NCBI RefSeq assembly: GCF_010894435.1
Contig: NZ_JAAIXZ010000025.1
Span: 99,578-163,577 of the forward strand
Reading direction: 5' to 3'
Source of the DNA: Pyxidicoccus trucidator
GTDB taxonomy: Bacteria; Myxococcota; Myxococcia; Myxococcales; Myxococcaceae
DNA length: 64,000 nucleotides
Below, one piece after another: positions 1 to 7,352 of this stretch. The notes beneath the pieces were generated by a model that had not been told where the DNA came from, searched no databases, and saw nothing but the letters and a program-made list of their open reading frames with translations. The position numbers and the translations under genes are program-made. Positions within the stretch are counted from its first letter, which is position 1. The number at the start of each line of letters is the position of its first letter.

Positions 1-517
1 TGCCGAGGCCCACGAGGGTGCCCACCAGCCACACGGCGGACACGGGCCACTCGGACATGACCACGACGCCCAGGAAGATGGAGATGGCGCCGTAGACGAA
101 GTCCCAGCCCCAGCGCGCGTAGCGGTCCATCACCGAGGTGATTGCGTGGAACAGGCCGCTGGCGAAGAAGTAGCCAGCGAGCATGAGCGTCAGCGCGGCC
201 AGGCCGGCGCGCGGGTACACGAGGACGAACATGCCCACCACGGTGGAGAGGATGCCGCTCAGCAGGTAGAGCCAGAACGGCCCGCCTGACTTGCGGACGC
301 GGACCGCGGAGACGATCTCCGCGATGCCGGCGATGGCCAGCAGCGCGCCGAAGAAGATGGCGGTGACCAGGCTGGTGAGGAACGCGGTCCCCAGCGCGAC
401 GATGCCGAGCACCGTCATCAGCAGTCCGATGATGAAGAGGCCACCCCAGACCGTCGAGGTAACCCTTGGACTGTTGCCTGGGCGTGTCTCCTGATTGCTC
501 TCGATGCTGATGGGCAT
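1..517 (-). CDS. HdeD/DUF308-like membrane protein (C-terminus off window)
   Basis: The reverse strand opens with ATG at 517 and stays open to the window edge, so the C-terminus is missing. The visible 172 residues begin with a short polar segment, followed by repeated hydrophobic segments (FIIGLLMTVLGIVALG, FFGALLAIAGIAEIV, WLYLLSGILSTVVGMFVLVYP, ALTLMLAGYFFASGLFHAI). The spacing and the G-rich helices with a YPR turn match the HdeD acid-resistance/DUF308 family of six-helix inner-membrane proteins. A GGGAG-like ribosome site lies about ten bases upstream. Actual function is unknown; in enteric bacteria HdeD aids acid resistance, which need not hold here. Nothing in the neighbourhood explains its role. 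Confidence 0.75.
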   Translation of the reverse strand, partial: MPISIESNQETRPGNSPRVTSTVWGGLFIIGLLMTVLGIVALGTAFLTSLVTAIFFGALLAIAGIAEIVSAVRVRKSGGPFWLYLLSGILSTVVGMFVLVYPRAGLAALTLMLAGYFFASGLFHAITSVMDRYARWGWDFVYGAISIFLGVVVMSEWPVSAVWLVGTLVGLG

Positions 518-749
518 GACATCCGCTCCCGCGGTGTGAGCCCCTTGCGTCCGGCAGGCTGTGTGAAGGTCTGGCTGTCGCGAGGTGGTGTCCGACGCGC
601 AGGGGCGGTCCAGCAGCGAACATGGGCGCAGCGGGTGGCGCGGACAACGTGGCCCCTGCGCGCTCCGTCCCTCCCCTGCTCCCCCCTGGAGTGCCAGTGT
701 CCGGCGCTCACCGCGCCCATGGAGGCCCAATCAACGCGGGTGCCCGTCT
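518..749. other. Intergenic region upstream of HdeD-like gene
   Basis: This stretch lies between the miaA stop and the divergently oriented-looking but same-strand HdeD-like gene. It must hold the HdeD-like promoter and the miaA transcript end. I see no tRNA, convincing hexamer pair or U-run terminator in it. Confidence 0.4.
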
Positions 750-1652
750 CTAACCCGGCAGCTCGTACGGCGGCGGCAGGAACACGGCACCGGGCTCCTT
801 GCGGAACCACGTGAGCTGGCGCTTGGCGTAGCGGCGGGTCTCCTGCGCGGTGTCGTGGATGGCCTCCTCCACCGTCATCCGCCCCTCCACCACCGCGCGC
901 GCCTGCACGTAGCCCACGCTGCGCATGGGGGCCGCGTCCGTGTAGCCCCGGGCCATCAGCGCGCGCGTCTCCTCCACCAGCGCTCCGGAGAACATGGCCT
1001 CGGTGCGCGCGTTGATGCGCCGGTAGAGCTCCTCGCGTGGCGGGTCCAGCACGTACAAGCGGAAGGGATACCGGTCCGGAGAGAACGCATGCGCCCGCCG
1101 GAACTCCGACGCGGGCACACCAGTCTGGGCGTGGATCTCCAGGGCGCGGACGACACGGACCAGGTCCTGCGGGGGCAGCTTCGCGGCCGTCTCCGGGTCC
1201 ACGGCCGCCAGCCTGCGGTGCACGGCCTCACGGCCCTCGGCCGCCGCGAGCGCCTCCAGCTCCGCTCTCAATTCGGGCAGCGCTCCGGGCGCGTCCACCA
1301 CGCCGTGCAGCAGCACGCGCATGTACAGGCCCGTGCCGCCCACGACGAACACCGGCCGTCCGCGTCCGGCAATCTCGGCGATGACCGCGTCCGCGCGCCG
1401 CTGATACCCGGCGGCGGAGAACGACTCCAGCGGGTCCACGATGGACACCAGGTGATGAGGCACCAAGGCCAGCTCCTCGGCCGAGGGCTTCGCGGTGCCG
1501 ATGTCGAAGTGCCGGTACACCTGCTGCGAGTCGGCGCTGACAATCTCCCCGCCGGCCCGCCGGGCCAGCTCGATGGCGAGCGCCGTCTTCCCCGACGCCG
1601 TCGGCCCGGCAATCACCGTCAGCAATGGCCTGCCTTCCGTCCCCTCACCCAT
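750..1652 (-). CDS. miaA: tRNA dimethylallyltransferase MiaA
   Basis: A 300-residue enzyme that transfers a dimethylallyl group to N6 of A37 in tRNAs reading UNN codons. The P-loop GPTASGKT sits at residues 16-23 and the family motif SADSQQVY at 39-46, followed by DIGTAKP and HHLVSIVDP. The length fits the family (about 300-320). I place the start at 1652 because this ATG overlaps the last 8 bases of the upstream HPr-kinase-like gene (ATGGGTGA); a start further upstream would only add an arginine-rich, non-homologous extension. It is the last gene of a minus-strand run and is probably read through from the genes upstream. Housekeeping in function, so its link to the peptide system upstream is likely just positional. 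Confidence 0.96.
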   Translation of the reverse strand: MGEGTEGRPLLTVIAGPTASGKTALAIELARRAGGEIVSADSQQVYRHFDIGTAKPSAEELALVPHHLVSIVDPLESFSAAGYQRRADAVIAEIAGRGRPVFVVGGTGLYMRVLLHGVVDAPGALPELRAELEALAAAEGREAVHRRLAAVDPETAAKLPPQDLVRVVRALEIHAQTGVPASEFRRAHAFSPDRYPFRLYVLDPPREELYRRINARTEAMFSGALVEETRALMARGYTDAAPMRSVGYVQARAVVEGRMTVEEAIHDTAQETRRYAKRQLTWFRKEPGAVFLPPPYELPG

Positions 1653-2670
1653 GTCCCGCTGCCTCCAGTGCGCCACGGACCACCGCCGCGGCGGACGCAT
1701 CGCGAGCGAACACCAGCCGCACCGGAGGCACCTCTGACAGCAGCCGCCCCGCCGCCGCGAGCAGCCCGCCCCGCCCGGCGGTCGTCGCCTCGGGCAGCAG
1801 CGCGTTGAGCATCAGCATCCGCCCCACCGCGCCCGCCGGCTGCGACTCCCACCGCGAGCCCGAGTCCCACGCCAACGTCCCCACTGCCTTCAACACGGCT
1901 TCACGTGGCACGCCCACGTTCCATGGCGTCCCCGCGGCCCGCCACACAGGAGCCTGAGCAGCACCAGGCCCAATCGGGGAACGGGCACCCGGCTGAGGCC
2001 CCAGGGCTGACGAGGTGCCCGGGCCCGCGGCATGTCCCGAGCCCGAACCATCGGCCACCGCTCCCTGTGCACCGCCCACCGTCGGCTCCGGCCACACGGC
2101 CACCAGTTCGTCCGAGAGCACCACTCCTCCCGCCTCCGCCCACAGCGCGCCCAGGGTGCTCTTCCCCGCCCCCGAGTGCCCCACGAAGAGCGCGGCCCTC
2201 TCCTGGTGCGCCACGGCCACGCCGTGCACGAGCAAGCCGCCACGCCGGGCGAGCGCCCCCGCCAACATCACCTTCAGCACCGTCTCCACGGGAAAACGCC
2301 CCTGCCCCACCACCGAGGCTCGCAGGCCATCCACGGAGAGCGTCGCGGAGTAGTCCTCGCCCTCCAGGTGCAACCCACCCTCCGGAGTGCGCTGAACCAG
2401 GGGAAGCGTCCGGGTGGCGGGTTCGGGCCTCACCACCGTGGGCGCCACGACTTCGAGCCGCGCCACCTCGCCAGCGTCGGCGGAAGTAGGTGCCAGGAAG
2501 CGGGAGAACAGCCGCCGCAGCGAGCCGCGAAGGTCCGCGTCGGCCACCTCCACCACCACCGTCCAGCCGGCGATGCACACGCGCACACCGGTGTCGGGCG
2601 GGGTGTCGTCGGGACTGCCGGAGCCTCGGGGACCGGACGCGCCGGTGCCCGGGGGGCTCAGGGGATGCAC
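1645..2670 (-). CDS. HPr-kinase-like P-loop protein of a putative RiPP system
   Basis: The protein (341 residues from a GTG at 2670) carries a Walker A motif GHSGAGKST at residues 164-172, in the context LLVHGVAVAHQERAALFVGHSG, and a later VVLSDELVAV segment. This is the layout of HprK-related kinases that accompany PqqD proteins and small peptides, including the lasso-peptide kinases that phosphorylate a precursor. The start is uncertain: GTG 2670 overlaps the precursor stop by 13 bases, but the first 28 residues are Pro/Gly-rich linker, and GTG at 2586 is a good alternative. It lies directly after the precursor peptide and overlaps miaA. I infer it modifies or helps export the peptide; it is not a housekeeping HPr kinase, as no PTS genes are near. 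Confidence 0.8.
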   Translation of the reverse strand: MHPLSPPGTGASGPRGSGSPDDTPPDTGVRVCIAGWTVVVEVADADLRGSLRRLFSRFLAPTSADAGEVARLEVVAPTVVRPEPATRTLPLVQRTPEGGLHLEGEDYSATLSVDGLRASVVGQGRFPVETVLKVMLAGALARRGGLLVHGVAVAHQERAALFVGHSGAGKSTLGALWAEAGGVVLSDELVAVWPEPTVGGAQGAVADGSGSGHAAGPGTSSALGPQPGARSPIGPGAAQAPVWRAAGTPWNVGVPREAVLKAVGTLAWDSGSRWESQPAGAVGRMLMLNALLPEATTAGRGGLLAAAGRLLSEVPPVRLVFARDASAAAVVRGALEAAGHG

Positions 2671-2819
2671 TCCGACTCACCCGGGATGTTGCACTGGGAG
2701 ATCTGCGCCAGCGCGACGAAGGGCTGCTCCCAGAGGATGGCGGGCGCCTCGTACTTCTTCGAATGCGCCTCGGAGGCCGTGGCCTGCGAGGCGTGGGTAT
2801 CAGGGTTCCGGTCCGGCAT
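2658..2819 (-). CDS. Candidate RiPP precursor peptide, 53 aa
   Basis: A small gene (ATG 2819, stop 2658) encoding 53 residues. The N-terminal half is polar. Residues 21-28 read KKYEAPAI, followed by LWEQPFVALAQISQC, and the tail NIPGESECIP holds the second of two cysteines (C43 and C51). The Y-x-x-P-x-I/L element resembles leader motifs bound by PqqD-type recognition domains in lasso and other RiPP precursors, and the overall K-Y-P...F..LA...C...C layout recalls precursors of HPr-kinase/PqqD cassettes such as SynChlorMet ScmA. It lies 17 bases after the large secreted protein and overlaps the kinase-like gene. The peptide role is inferred from motif and context; no homolog search was possible. 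Confidence 0.7.
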   Translation of the reverse strand: MPDRNPDTHASQATASEAHSKKYEAPAILWEQPFVALAQISQCNIPGESECIP

Positions 2820-2836
2820 GGAGGAAGGCTCTTTTC

Positions 2837-5800
2837 TCACGGGAAGGGTACCGGGAAAGCGCAGATGCGGCCATCTTCCGAGCCCACGTGCAGGCGGCTC
2901 ACAGTGTTGTCGACCGTCGGAGTCCCGATGCGCTGCGCGCCCCCAATCGAGACCTGCCGCGAGTCCGTGCCATCCGTCAGCTCGAGCTGATGCACCTGCC
3001 CGTCCGAGCTGCCCACGTAGACGCGGGCCACGCCGCTCCGGTTGAACCCGAACGTGCCCGACGGGGATGCGATGGCGGTGCTCCACTTGAGCGCCGGCAC
3101 GGGGTTGCCGGCCACCACGTCGTAGTACGCCACCTGACCCGAGGCGATGCTGGCCACGAAGCCGCCGCCCTGCGGCCGCACGAAGCTGGTGAAGGCAGGC
3201 GTGCTCGGCGCGGGACGCGTGGCGATGGGCAGGCTCCACACCGGCTGCAGCGTGCTCACGCTGACCGCGTGCACGCTGCCGTCGCTGTCGGTCGCGAAGA
3301 TGTTGTTGGTCGCCGCGTTGCGCACCAGGCTCACGTCGATGTCCCCCACCGGCAGGCGCGCGATGTCCGCCACCGTGGGGCCGGAGGCCAGCGTGTCCAG
3401 GACGCGCAGCGTGTCCGTGGAGCCCGCGTGGCTCTTCGTGCCGATGAAGAGCCGGTTGGTGGTGTAGTCCACCACCATGCCGCCGCTGACCATGCCCAGG
3501 TCGCCGGGCTGGTACGTCCACACCAGCGCGCCCGTGGCGGCATTCAGCGCCACCACGCGGTTCTGCGCCGCGTCTGCCAGCCGCGTGGCGAAGAACACCA
3601 GGTCCCGCCCGGGGTGCGCGGCCTGGTACGCCGGGTTGGCGAAGTCATGCAGCTGGGTGACGGGGAAGGACTGGATGGTGCCAATCGGATTGCCGCCATT
3701 GTCCCAGCGCCACAGCACCTGGCCGGTGGTGGCGTTGATGGCATGGGCGACGCCGGCCTGGTCTCCCACCAGGATGTACTGACCGGACAGGCCGCGCAGC
3801 GGCACCACGGGGAAGCGGCTGCCGACGAGGCCCGACAGGGGCAGCGGCCTCCAGCGCTCGGCGCCGTCCTGAGCCGGGTTGCTGACCTGCGTGAGGTTGG
3901 CCACCACGGAGTTGTTGAAGGAGCTGAAGATGCCCACGCCCAGCTCGGTGATGGGCTGCTGGCGCGCGTCCAGACCCACCGTGTAGCACCACAGCGGCGC
4001 GCCACCCAGCCGCGCCCGCGGGGTGGCGACGAGCGCCGCCGACGTGGGCCGGTTGCCCGCCGAGTACCAGCGCACATCGTCCGCGTTGAACACGCGGTAG
4101 AAATACGTGGCGCCGTTGGTGACGGTGGTGTCCGTGAAGGTAGAGGCCGGGCTGAAGGCGTCCGTGTAGACGACGCGGGCGTTGCCCACCGTGTCGCCCA
4201 CCGCGTAGCTCCGGCCCTGCACGGGCGCGGCGTTCGGCGCGGCGCCTTCCGCGCGCAGCACCATGACCCCATCGTGCAGCGCGGGGTTGTCCCAGGTGAG
4301 CGTCACGCTGGCATCGCGAGCCACGGCGGTGAGGCGCTCCACCTCCGGCGCCGAGCCGGTCAGCAGCGTCACCGGGGCTTCGATGCGCGTGGGCGGCCCG
4401 TTGAAGTCCTCCAGATGCAGCCGCTGGCGGAACGAGGTCGGCCCGGTGAGCAGCGCGGCGGGGCCGAAGTTCGAATACGTCACGGAGAACGTTCGCTCCT
4501 GCCCCACCGGGATGCCGGTCGCCGTGGTGGCGGTCCAGGTGACGATTCCCGCGCCGTCACGGCCCACCTGCCACCCGGACAGCGTCGCGGCGCTGGCGAA
4601 CGTGAAGTAGTTGGCCGCGGGCCGCAGCAGCCTGACCTGCTGGATGGCCGCCGTCCCCCGGTTCTGCACCGTATAGGTTATGACCTGGTTGGCGGCATTG
4701 GCGGCCAGGGCCCGGGGGCTGACGCGAACGCGGTAGGCCGCGATGCGGCCAGTCGCCGAGTCCACGAGGTCTCCGGCCAGGGCGCTGCCATTGAGGGTCG
4801 CGTCCGCCTGGGCCCGGAAGCGGTAGTCCACGCCCGCGGCACCGCTGACCTGATAGCTCCACACGAAGTGGGCGGAGGTCCCGGGCGCAAGCCGGCCCAC
4901 ACTGGCCGGGGTGGGCCCCGACAAGGCCGTCAGGCTGGCCGAGCCCTGGGTGATCAGCCCCCGGGGCTGCACATTCACGAGAGAGTCGGTGGTGGACGTG
5001 TTGGTCACCGTCATCCGCACCCGCACCGTCTCCCCGGTGAAGGCCTCCGCGTTGTCCACGTCCACCGAGGCCGCGAGCGGGCCCACGTTCGCCATCCGCG
5101 TGTCCGCTACCTGCGAGGTGACGGTGTTCGCACCATTGACGGCGCGGATCTGCGCCACCCCGATGCCCGCGGTGGTCGCCTGCGCGCGCGCGACGAGCAC
5201 GCCCGCGCCCCGCAGGGGCACGTTCGTCTGGAACGGTGTCGGCTCGGTGCCAACGACCTGGAACGTGACGGACCCCGCACTGGTGGACGGCCCCACGGCG
5301 GTGATGCCGTTCTGCGCCGCCGTGGTGCGGTTCTCGACGACGATGCGCGCGGCCGTCTCGCCGCCGACGCCCAGCGTGGGCGGGCTCAGGGCGACCCGGG
5401 AAGCCAGACCCGAGCGCGCCCACGCCGCCGCCGTCAGGTTCGCCGTGAAGAGGGTGTTGTCACAGTGGTCCCGGCCGTTGGTGTTGTTGTTGCCCGTCAC
5501 GAACCGGTCGGCGGCGACATCGACGTTGCCCGCGGGAGGGATGAACCGGAGGGCAAAGCGGACATTTCCACCCGCGGGCAGGCCGTGGGTGTCGTTCGCG
5601 CAGGAGCCGACCGTGGACGAGAAGGTGATGCGCCGTGAGCCCACGTCCAGGAAGCTCACCTCCCAGCCTGCGGGCGCCGGGGTGTTCAACGGGATGTAGC
5701 CGGTGGGCAGGACGAACGAGATCTGTGACAGCCGGCGCGAGTTGTTGTTCGAGGTGTTGACCACGTTGAAGGTCACCTCGGAGGCCTCGTCCATCACCGC

Positions 5801-5923
5801 CCGCGCCACGGTGTCGCCGGGCGCGGGGACGGCAGTGACGCTCCATGAGCGGGCCTGCGCCCCCGCGACCACCGGAACGAGGAGGGCAAGCAGCACCGCG
5901 AGGCGGATGTCGAAGGGATTCAT
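2837..5923 (-). CDS. Large secreted protein with DUF11-like repeats and a PQQ-type beta-propeller
   Basis: About 1028 residues with a signal peptide (LAVLLALLVPVVAGAQA). The first two thirds consist of beta-rich Ig/DUF11-like repeats with phrases such as VTVTNTSTTDSLVNV and YTVQNRGTAAIQQVRL. A middle fibronectin-like segment (VTLTWDNPALHDGVMVLRAE) leads into a C-terminal beta-propeller with blades such as GQVLWRWDNG, GALVWTYQPGD and DGQVHQLELTDG, ending in VGSEDGRICAFP. The preferred start is ATG 5923, preceded by GTGAGG; an in-frame GTG at 5938 is also possible. The protein is exported, probably surface-located. It sits between a lipoprotein gene and the candidate precursor peptide, so it may be a partner or scaffold, but no catalytic motif is visible. 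Confidence 0.85.
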   Translation of the reverse strand: MNPFDIRLAVLLALLVPVVAGAQARSWSVTAVPAPGDTVARAVMDEASEVTFNVVNTSNNNSRRLSQISFVLPTGYIPLNTPAPAGWEVSFLDVGSRRITFSSTVGSCANDTHGLPAGGNVRFALRFIPPAGNVDVAADRFVTGNNNTNGRDHCDNTLFTANLTAAAWARSGLASRVALSPPTLGVGGETAARIVVENRTTAAQNGITAVGPSTSAGSVTFQVVGTEPTPFQTNVPLRGAGVLVARAQATTAGIGVAQIRAVNGANTVTSQVADTRMANVGPLAASVDVDNAEAFTGETVRVRMTVTNTSTTDSLVNVQPRGLITQGSASLTALSGPTPASVGRLAPGTSAHFVWSYQVSGAAGVDYRFRAQADATLNGSALAGDLVDSATGRIAAYRVRVSPRALAANAANQVITYTVQNRGTAAIQQVRLLRPAANYFTFASAATLSGWQVGRDGAGIVTWTATTATGIPVGQERTFSVTYSNFGPAALLTGPTSFRQRLHLEDFNGPPTRIEAPVTLLTGSAPEVERLTAVARDASVTLTWDNPALHDGVMVLRAEGAAPNAAPVQGRSYAVGDTVGNARVVYTDAFSPASTFTDTTVTNGATYFYRVFNADDVRWYSAGNRPTSAALVATPRARLGGAPLWCYTVGLDARQQPITELGVGIFSSFNNSVVANLTQVSNPAQDGAERWRPLPLSGLVGSRFPVVPLRGLSGQYILVGDQAGVAHAINATTGQVLWRWDNGGNPIGTIQSFPVTQLHDFANPAYQAAHPGRDLVFFATRLADAAQNRVVALNAATGALVWTYQPGDLGMVSGGMVVDYTTNRLFIGTKSHAGSTDTLRVLDTLASGPTVADIARLPVGDIDVSLVRNAATNNIFATDSDGSVHAVSVSTLQPVWSLPIATRPAPSTPAFTSFVRPQGGGFVASIASGQVAYYDVVAGNPVPALKWSTAIASPSGTFGFNRSGVARVYVGSSDGQVHQLELTDGTDSRQVSIGGAQRIGTPTVDNTVSRLHVGSEDGRICAFPVPFP

Positions 5924-5939
5924 TGCGGCGGGCCTCACG

Positions 5940-6458
5940 TCACGGCTCCAGGGTGAAGGCGGCCGTGGTCAGCGGCTCGCCGTCGAGGAAGAAGCGCACC
6001 TGCCACGTCCCGCTCATGCCGGTGGTGGCCACGGTGGTACCGGCCACCGGCAGCGAGAAGCGCACCGTGCGCTGCACGTCGGGCGGCGCCTCCACCACCG
6101 ACGAGCGCCGCTCGTAGGGGTGGCCGGCCGGCGACAAGAACTCCACCTCCACCGTGCCCTTGCCGCGCACGCCGCCCACCGTCAGGTCCACGTCCACCTG
6201 GGACACCGACGACAGGCCCCGGTCCTCCAGGCCGACGACGGCGGCGCTGCCCGTCACGGGCGGAATCACGGCCGCCTCCGGCGCGGGCGGCGGCTGGCGC
6301 GCGTCCTGGGGCTCGTCCCCGAGGACGTCCGTGGCGGGAAGGGGCTCCGTGGGCTGCTCATCCGTGGGTCCCCGACTCACCGGGCCGAAGGGGGACACCC
6401 CCTCCGTGCACGCGGACAGCAGCAACGCCGCCGCGAGGAACGCCGTACGCGCTCGCAT
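5940..6458 (-). CDS. Lipoprotein within the peptide operon
   Basis: A 172-residue protein beginning MRARTAFLAAALLLSAC, a clear lipobox with Cys17. A Pro/Glu-rich linker follows, then a beta-rich domain with VDVDLTVGGVRGKGTVEVEF and ending TWQVRFFLDGEPLTTAAFTLEP, which looks like an Ig-type sandwich. The ATG overlaps the PqqD stop as TGATG and has AGGAGG seven bases upstream. It ends 16 bases before the large secreted protein. I do not recognise a family; co-transcription suggests it anchors or assists that protein in the envelope. Confidence 0.82.
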   Translation of the reverse strand: MRARTAFLAAALLLSACTEGVSPFGPVSRGPTDEQPTEPLPATDVLGDEPQDARQPPPAPEAAVIPPVTGSAAVVGLEDRGLSSVSQVDVDLTVGGVRGKGTVEVEFLSPAGHPYERRSSVVEAPPDVQRTVRFSLPVAGTTVATTGMSGTWQVRFFLDGEPLTTAAFTLEP

Positions 6459-6766
6459 CACCGTACCTCCTGAAGCTCGTCAATGAGGCCCAGCCGGGCC
6501 AGGTCTGTCAGGAACCGCAGCGTGTCCGTGAGGACCTGCGACGGCTCCATCTTGTATTCGCGTGCTACCTGCTCGGCCACGGAGCGCGCGGTGCGCTTCC
6601 CGTCACAGAGCTCCCAGATGCGGATCGCCGTCGGGTTCAGCCCGCGCAGCGTGCGTCCCTCCGCGTCCAGCACGATGTAGTCCGAGCCGAACCGCTGGCC
6701 GGACACACCCTCGCGAGGCGTGGGGACATGGTCCACTCCGAAGTTGGCGCCAGGGGCCGCGCTCAT
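6458..6766 (-). CDS. PqqD-family peptide-binding protein (RRE)
   Basis: A 102-residue protein with the PqqD fold signature: a Y-I-V-L-D-A-E strand region, then LNPTAIRIWELCDGKRTARSVAEQV and a C-terminal helix FLTDLARLGLIDEL. These proteins bind the leader of a ribosomal peptide and present it to modifying enzymes; the L-N-x-T-A-x-x-I-W-x-L-C-D-G core is diagnostic. The start is fixed by an ATGA overlap with the upstream peptidase gene. Together with the kinase-like protein and the 53-residue peptide it argues for a RiPP pathway. Related families are annotated as HPr-rel-A-system PqqD proteins, as I recall. Confidence 0.88.
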   Translation of the reverse strand: MSAAPGANFGVDHVPTPREGVSGQRFGSDYIVLDAEGRTLRGLNPTAIRIWELCDGKRTARSVAEQVAREYKMEPSQVLTDTLRFLTDLARLGLIDELQEVR

Positions 6767-7170
6767 GAGCGCCCTCCCCGTCCCAGCAGCGCCGCCAGCC
6801 GCCACTTCACCGCCACCCGCCAGCGGCCCAGCCGCGACGGGCCCCGGTCCCACCCCTCCTCCAGCACCACCCCGCTCCGGCGCACCCGGCGCACCAGCCC
6901 CAGCACGCGCGAAGGCGGCAGCGGCGGGTCCTCCGCGGGCGAGTTGTCCCCGCGCAGCGCCAATACACCCGCGTCGCAGCGCTTCACCCGGTGCAGCACC
7001 AGCGCGTGGTCGAAGCGCGCCAGCACCACGTCGCCGGGCCTCGGCTCGCGCGCCAGTGGCTCCACACCCGCCAGGTCGCCCGAGCGCAGCGACGGCCACA
7101 TGCTGTCCCCGCGCACGGGAATCCAGCGCAGGTCCGCTGGCACGGTGGAATGGGAGGGCGCTGGCTGCAT
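6763..7170 (-). CDS. S24/S26-type serine peptidase (SipW/ER-type dyad)
   Basis: A 135-residue protein with GDSMWPSL at residues 21-28, where Ser23 is the expected nucleophile. PGDVVLARF and then LVLHRVKRC with His60, plus LRGDNSP at 73-78, match the archaeal/ER/SipW subtype of signal peptidases, which use a Ser-His pair rather than Ser-Lys. There is no obvious N-terminal membrane anchor before the catalytic Ser, unlike typical leader peptidases, so it may be cytoplasmic or peripheral. It is the first gene of the run and overlaps the PqqD gene (ATGA). It could cut the leader of the 53-residue peptide; that is inference. Confidence 0.82.
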   Translation of the reverse strand: MQPAPSHSTVPADLRWIPVRGDSMWPSLRSGDLAGVEPLAREPRPGDVVLARFDHALVLHRVKRCDAGVLALRGDNSPAEDPPLPPSRVLGLVRRVRRSGVVLEEGWDRGPSRLGRWRVAVKWRLAALLGRGGRS

Positions 7171-7302
7171 GGAAGGAAACGAAGTCTACCCCACCGGCAC
7201 TGTCACGGCGAGTACACCCAGGCCCACTCTCCCTGACTTTCCCAGGGGTTACACGCCTGCTCGCTCTTCGCGATTCTTACGGGAGTCCCGGGCCTCCCGG
7301 AT

Positions 7303-7333
7303 GCCTCCCGCCCCGTCATCCGGTGCGGGAGGC
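7303..7333 (-). terminator. Inverted repeat downstream of hisS
   Basis: A perfect 9-bp stem (GCCTCCCGC with GCGGGAGGC) around a 13-base loop lies just past the hisS stop. There is no U-run on either strand, so it is a possible transcript end or mRNA-stabilising hairpin rather than a classic terminator. Confidence 0.35.
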
Positions 7334-7352
7334 CTCGGAAGTGCCTGGAACG

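Noticed and set aside
518..749. Short plus-strand frames near the miaA stop
   Set aside because: Rich in Arg/Pro with no ribosome site; noise.
2414..5638. A 1074-codon plus-strand frame opposite the large secreted protein
   Set aside because: Same reason: antisense shadow of a GC-biased gene with no motif.
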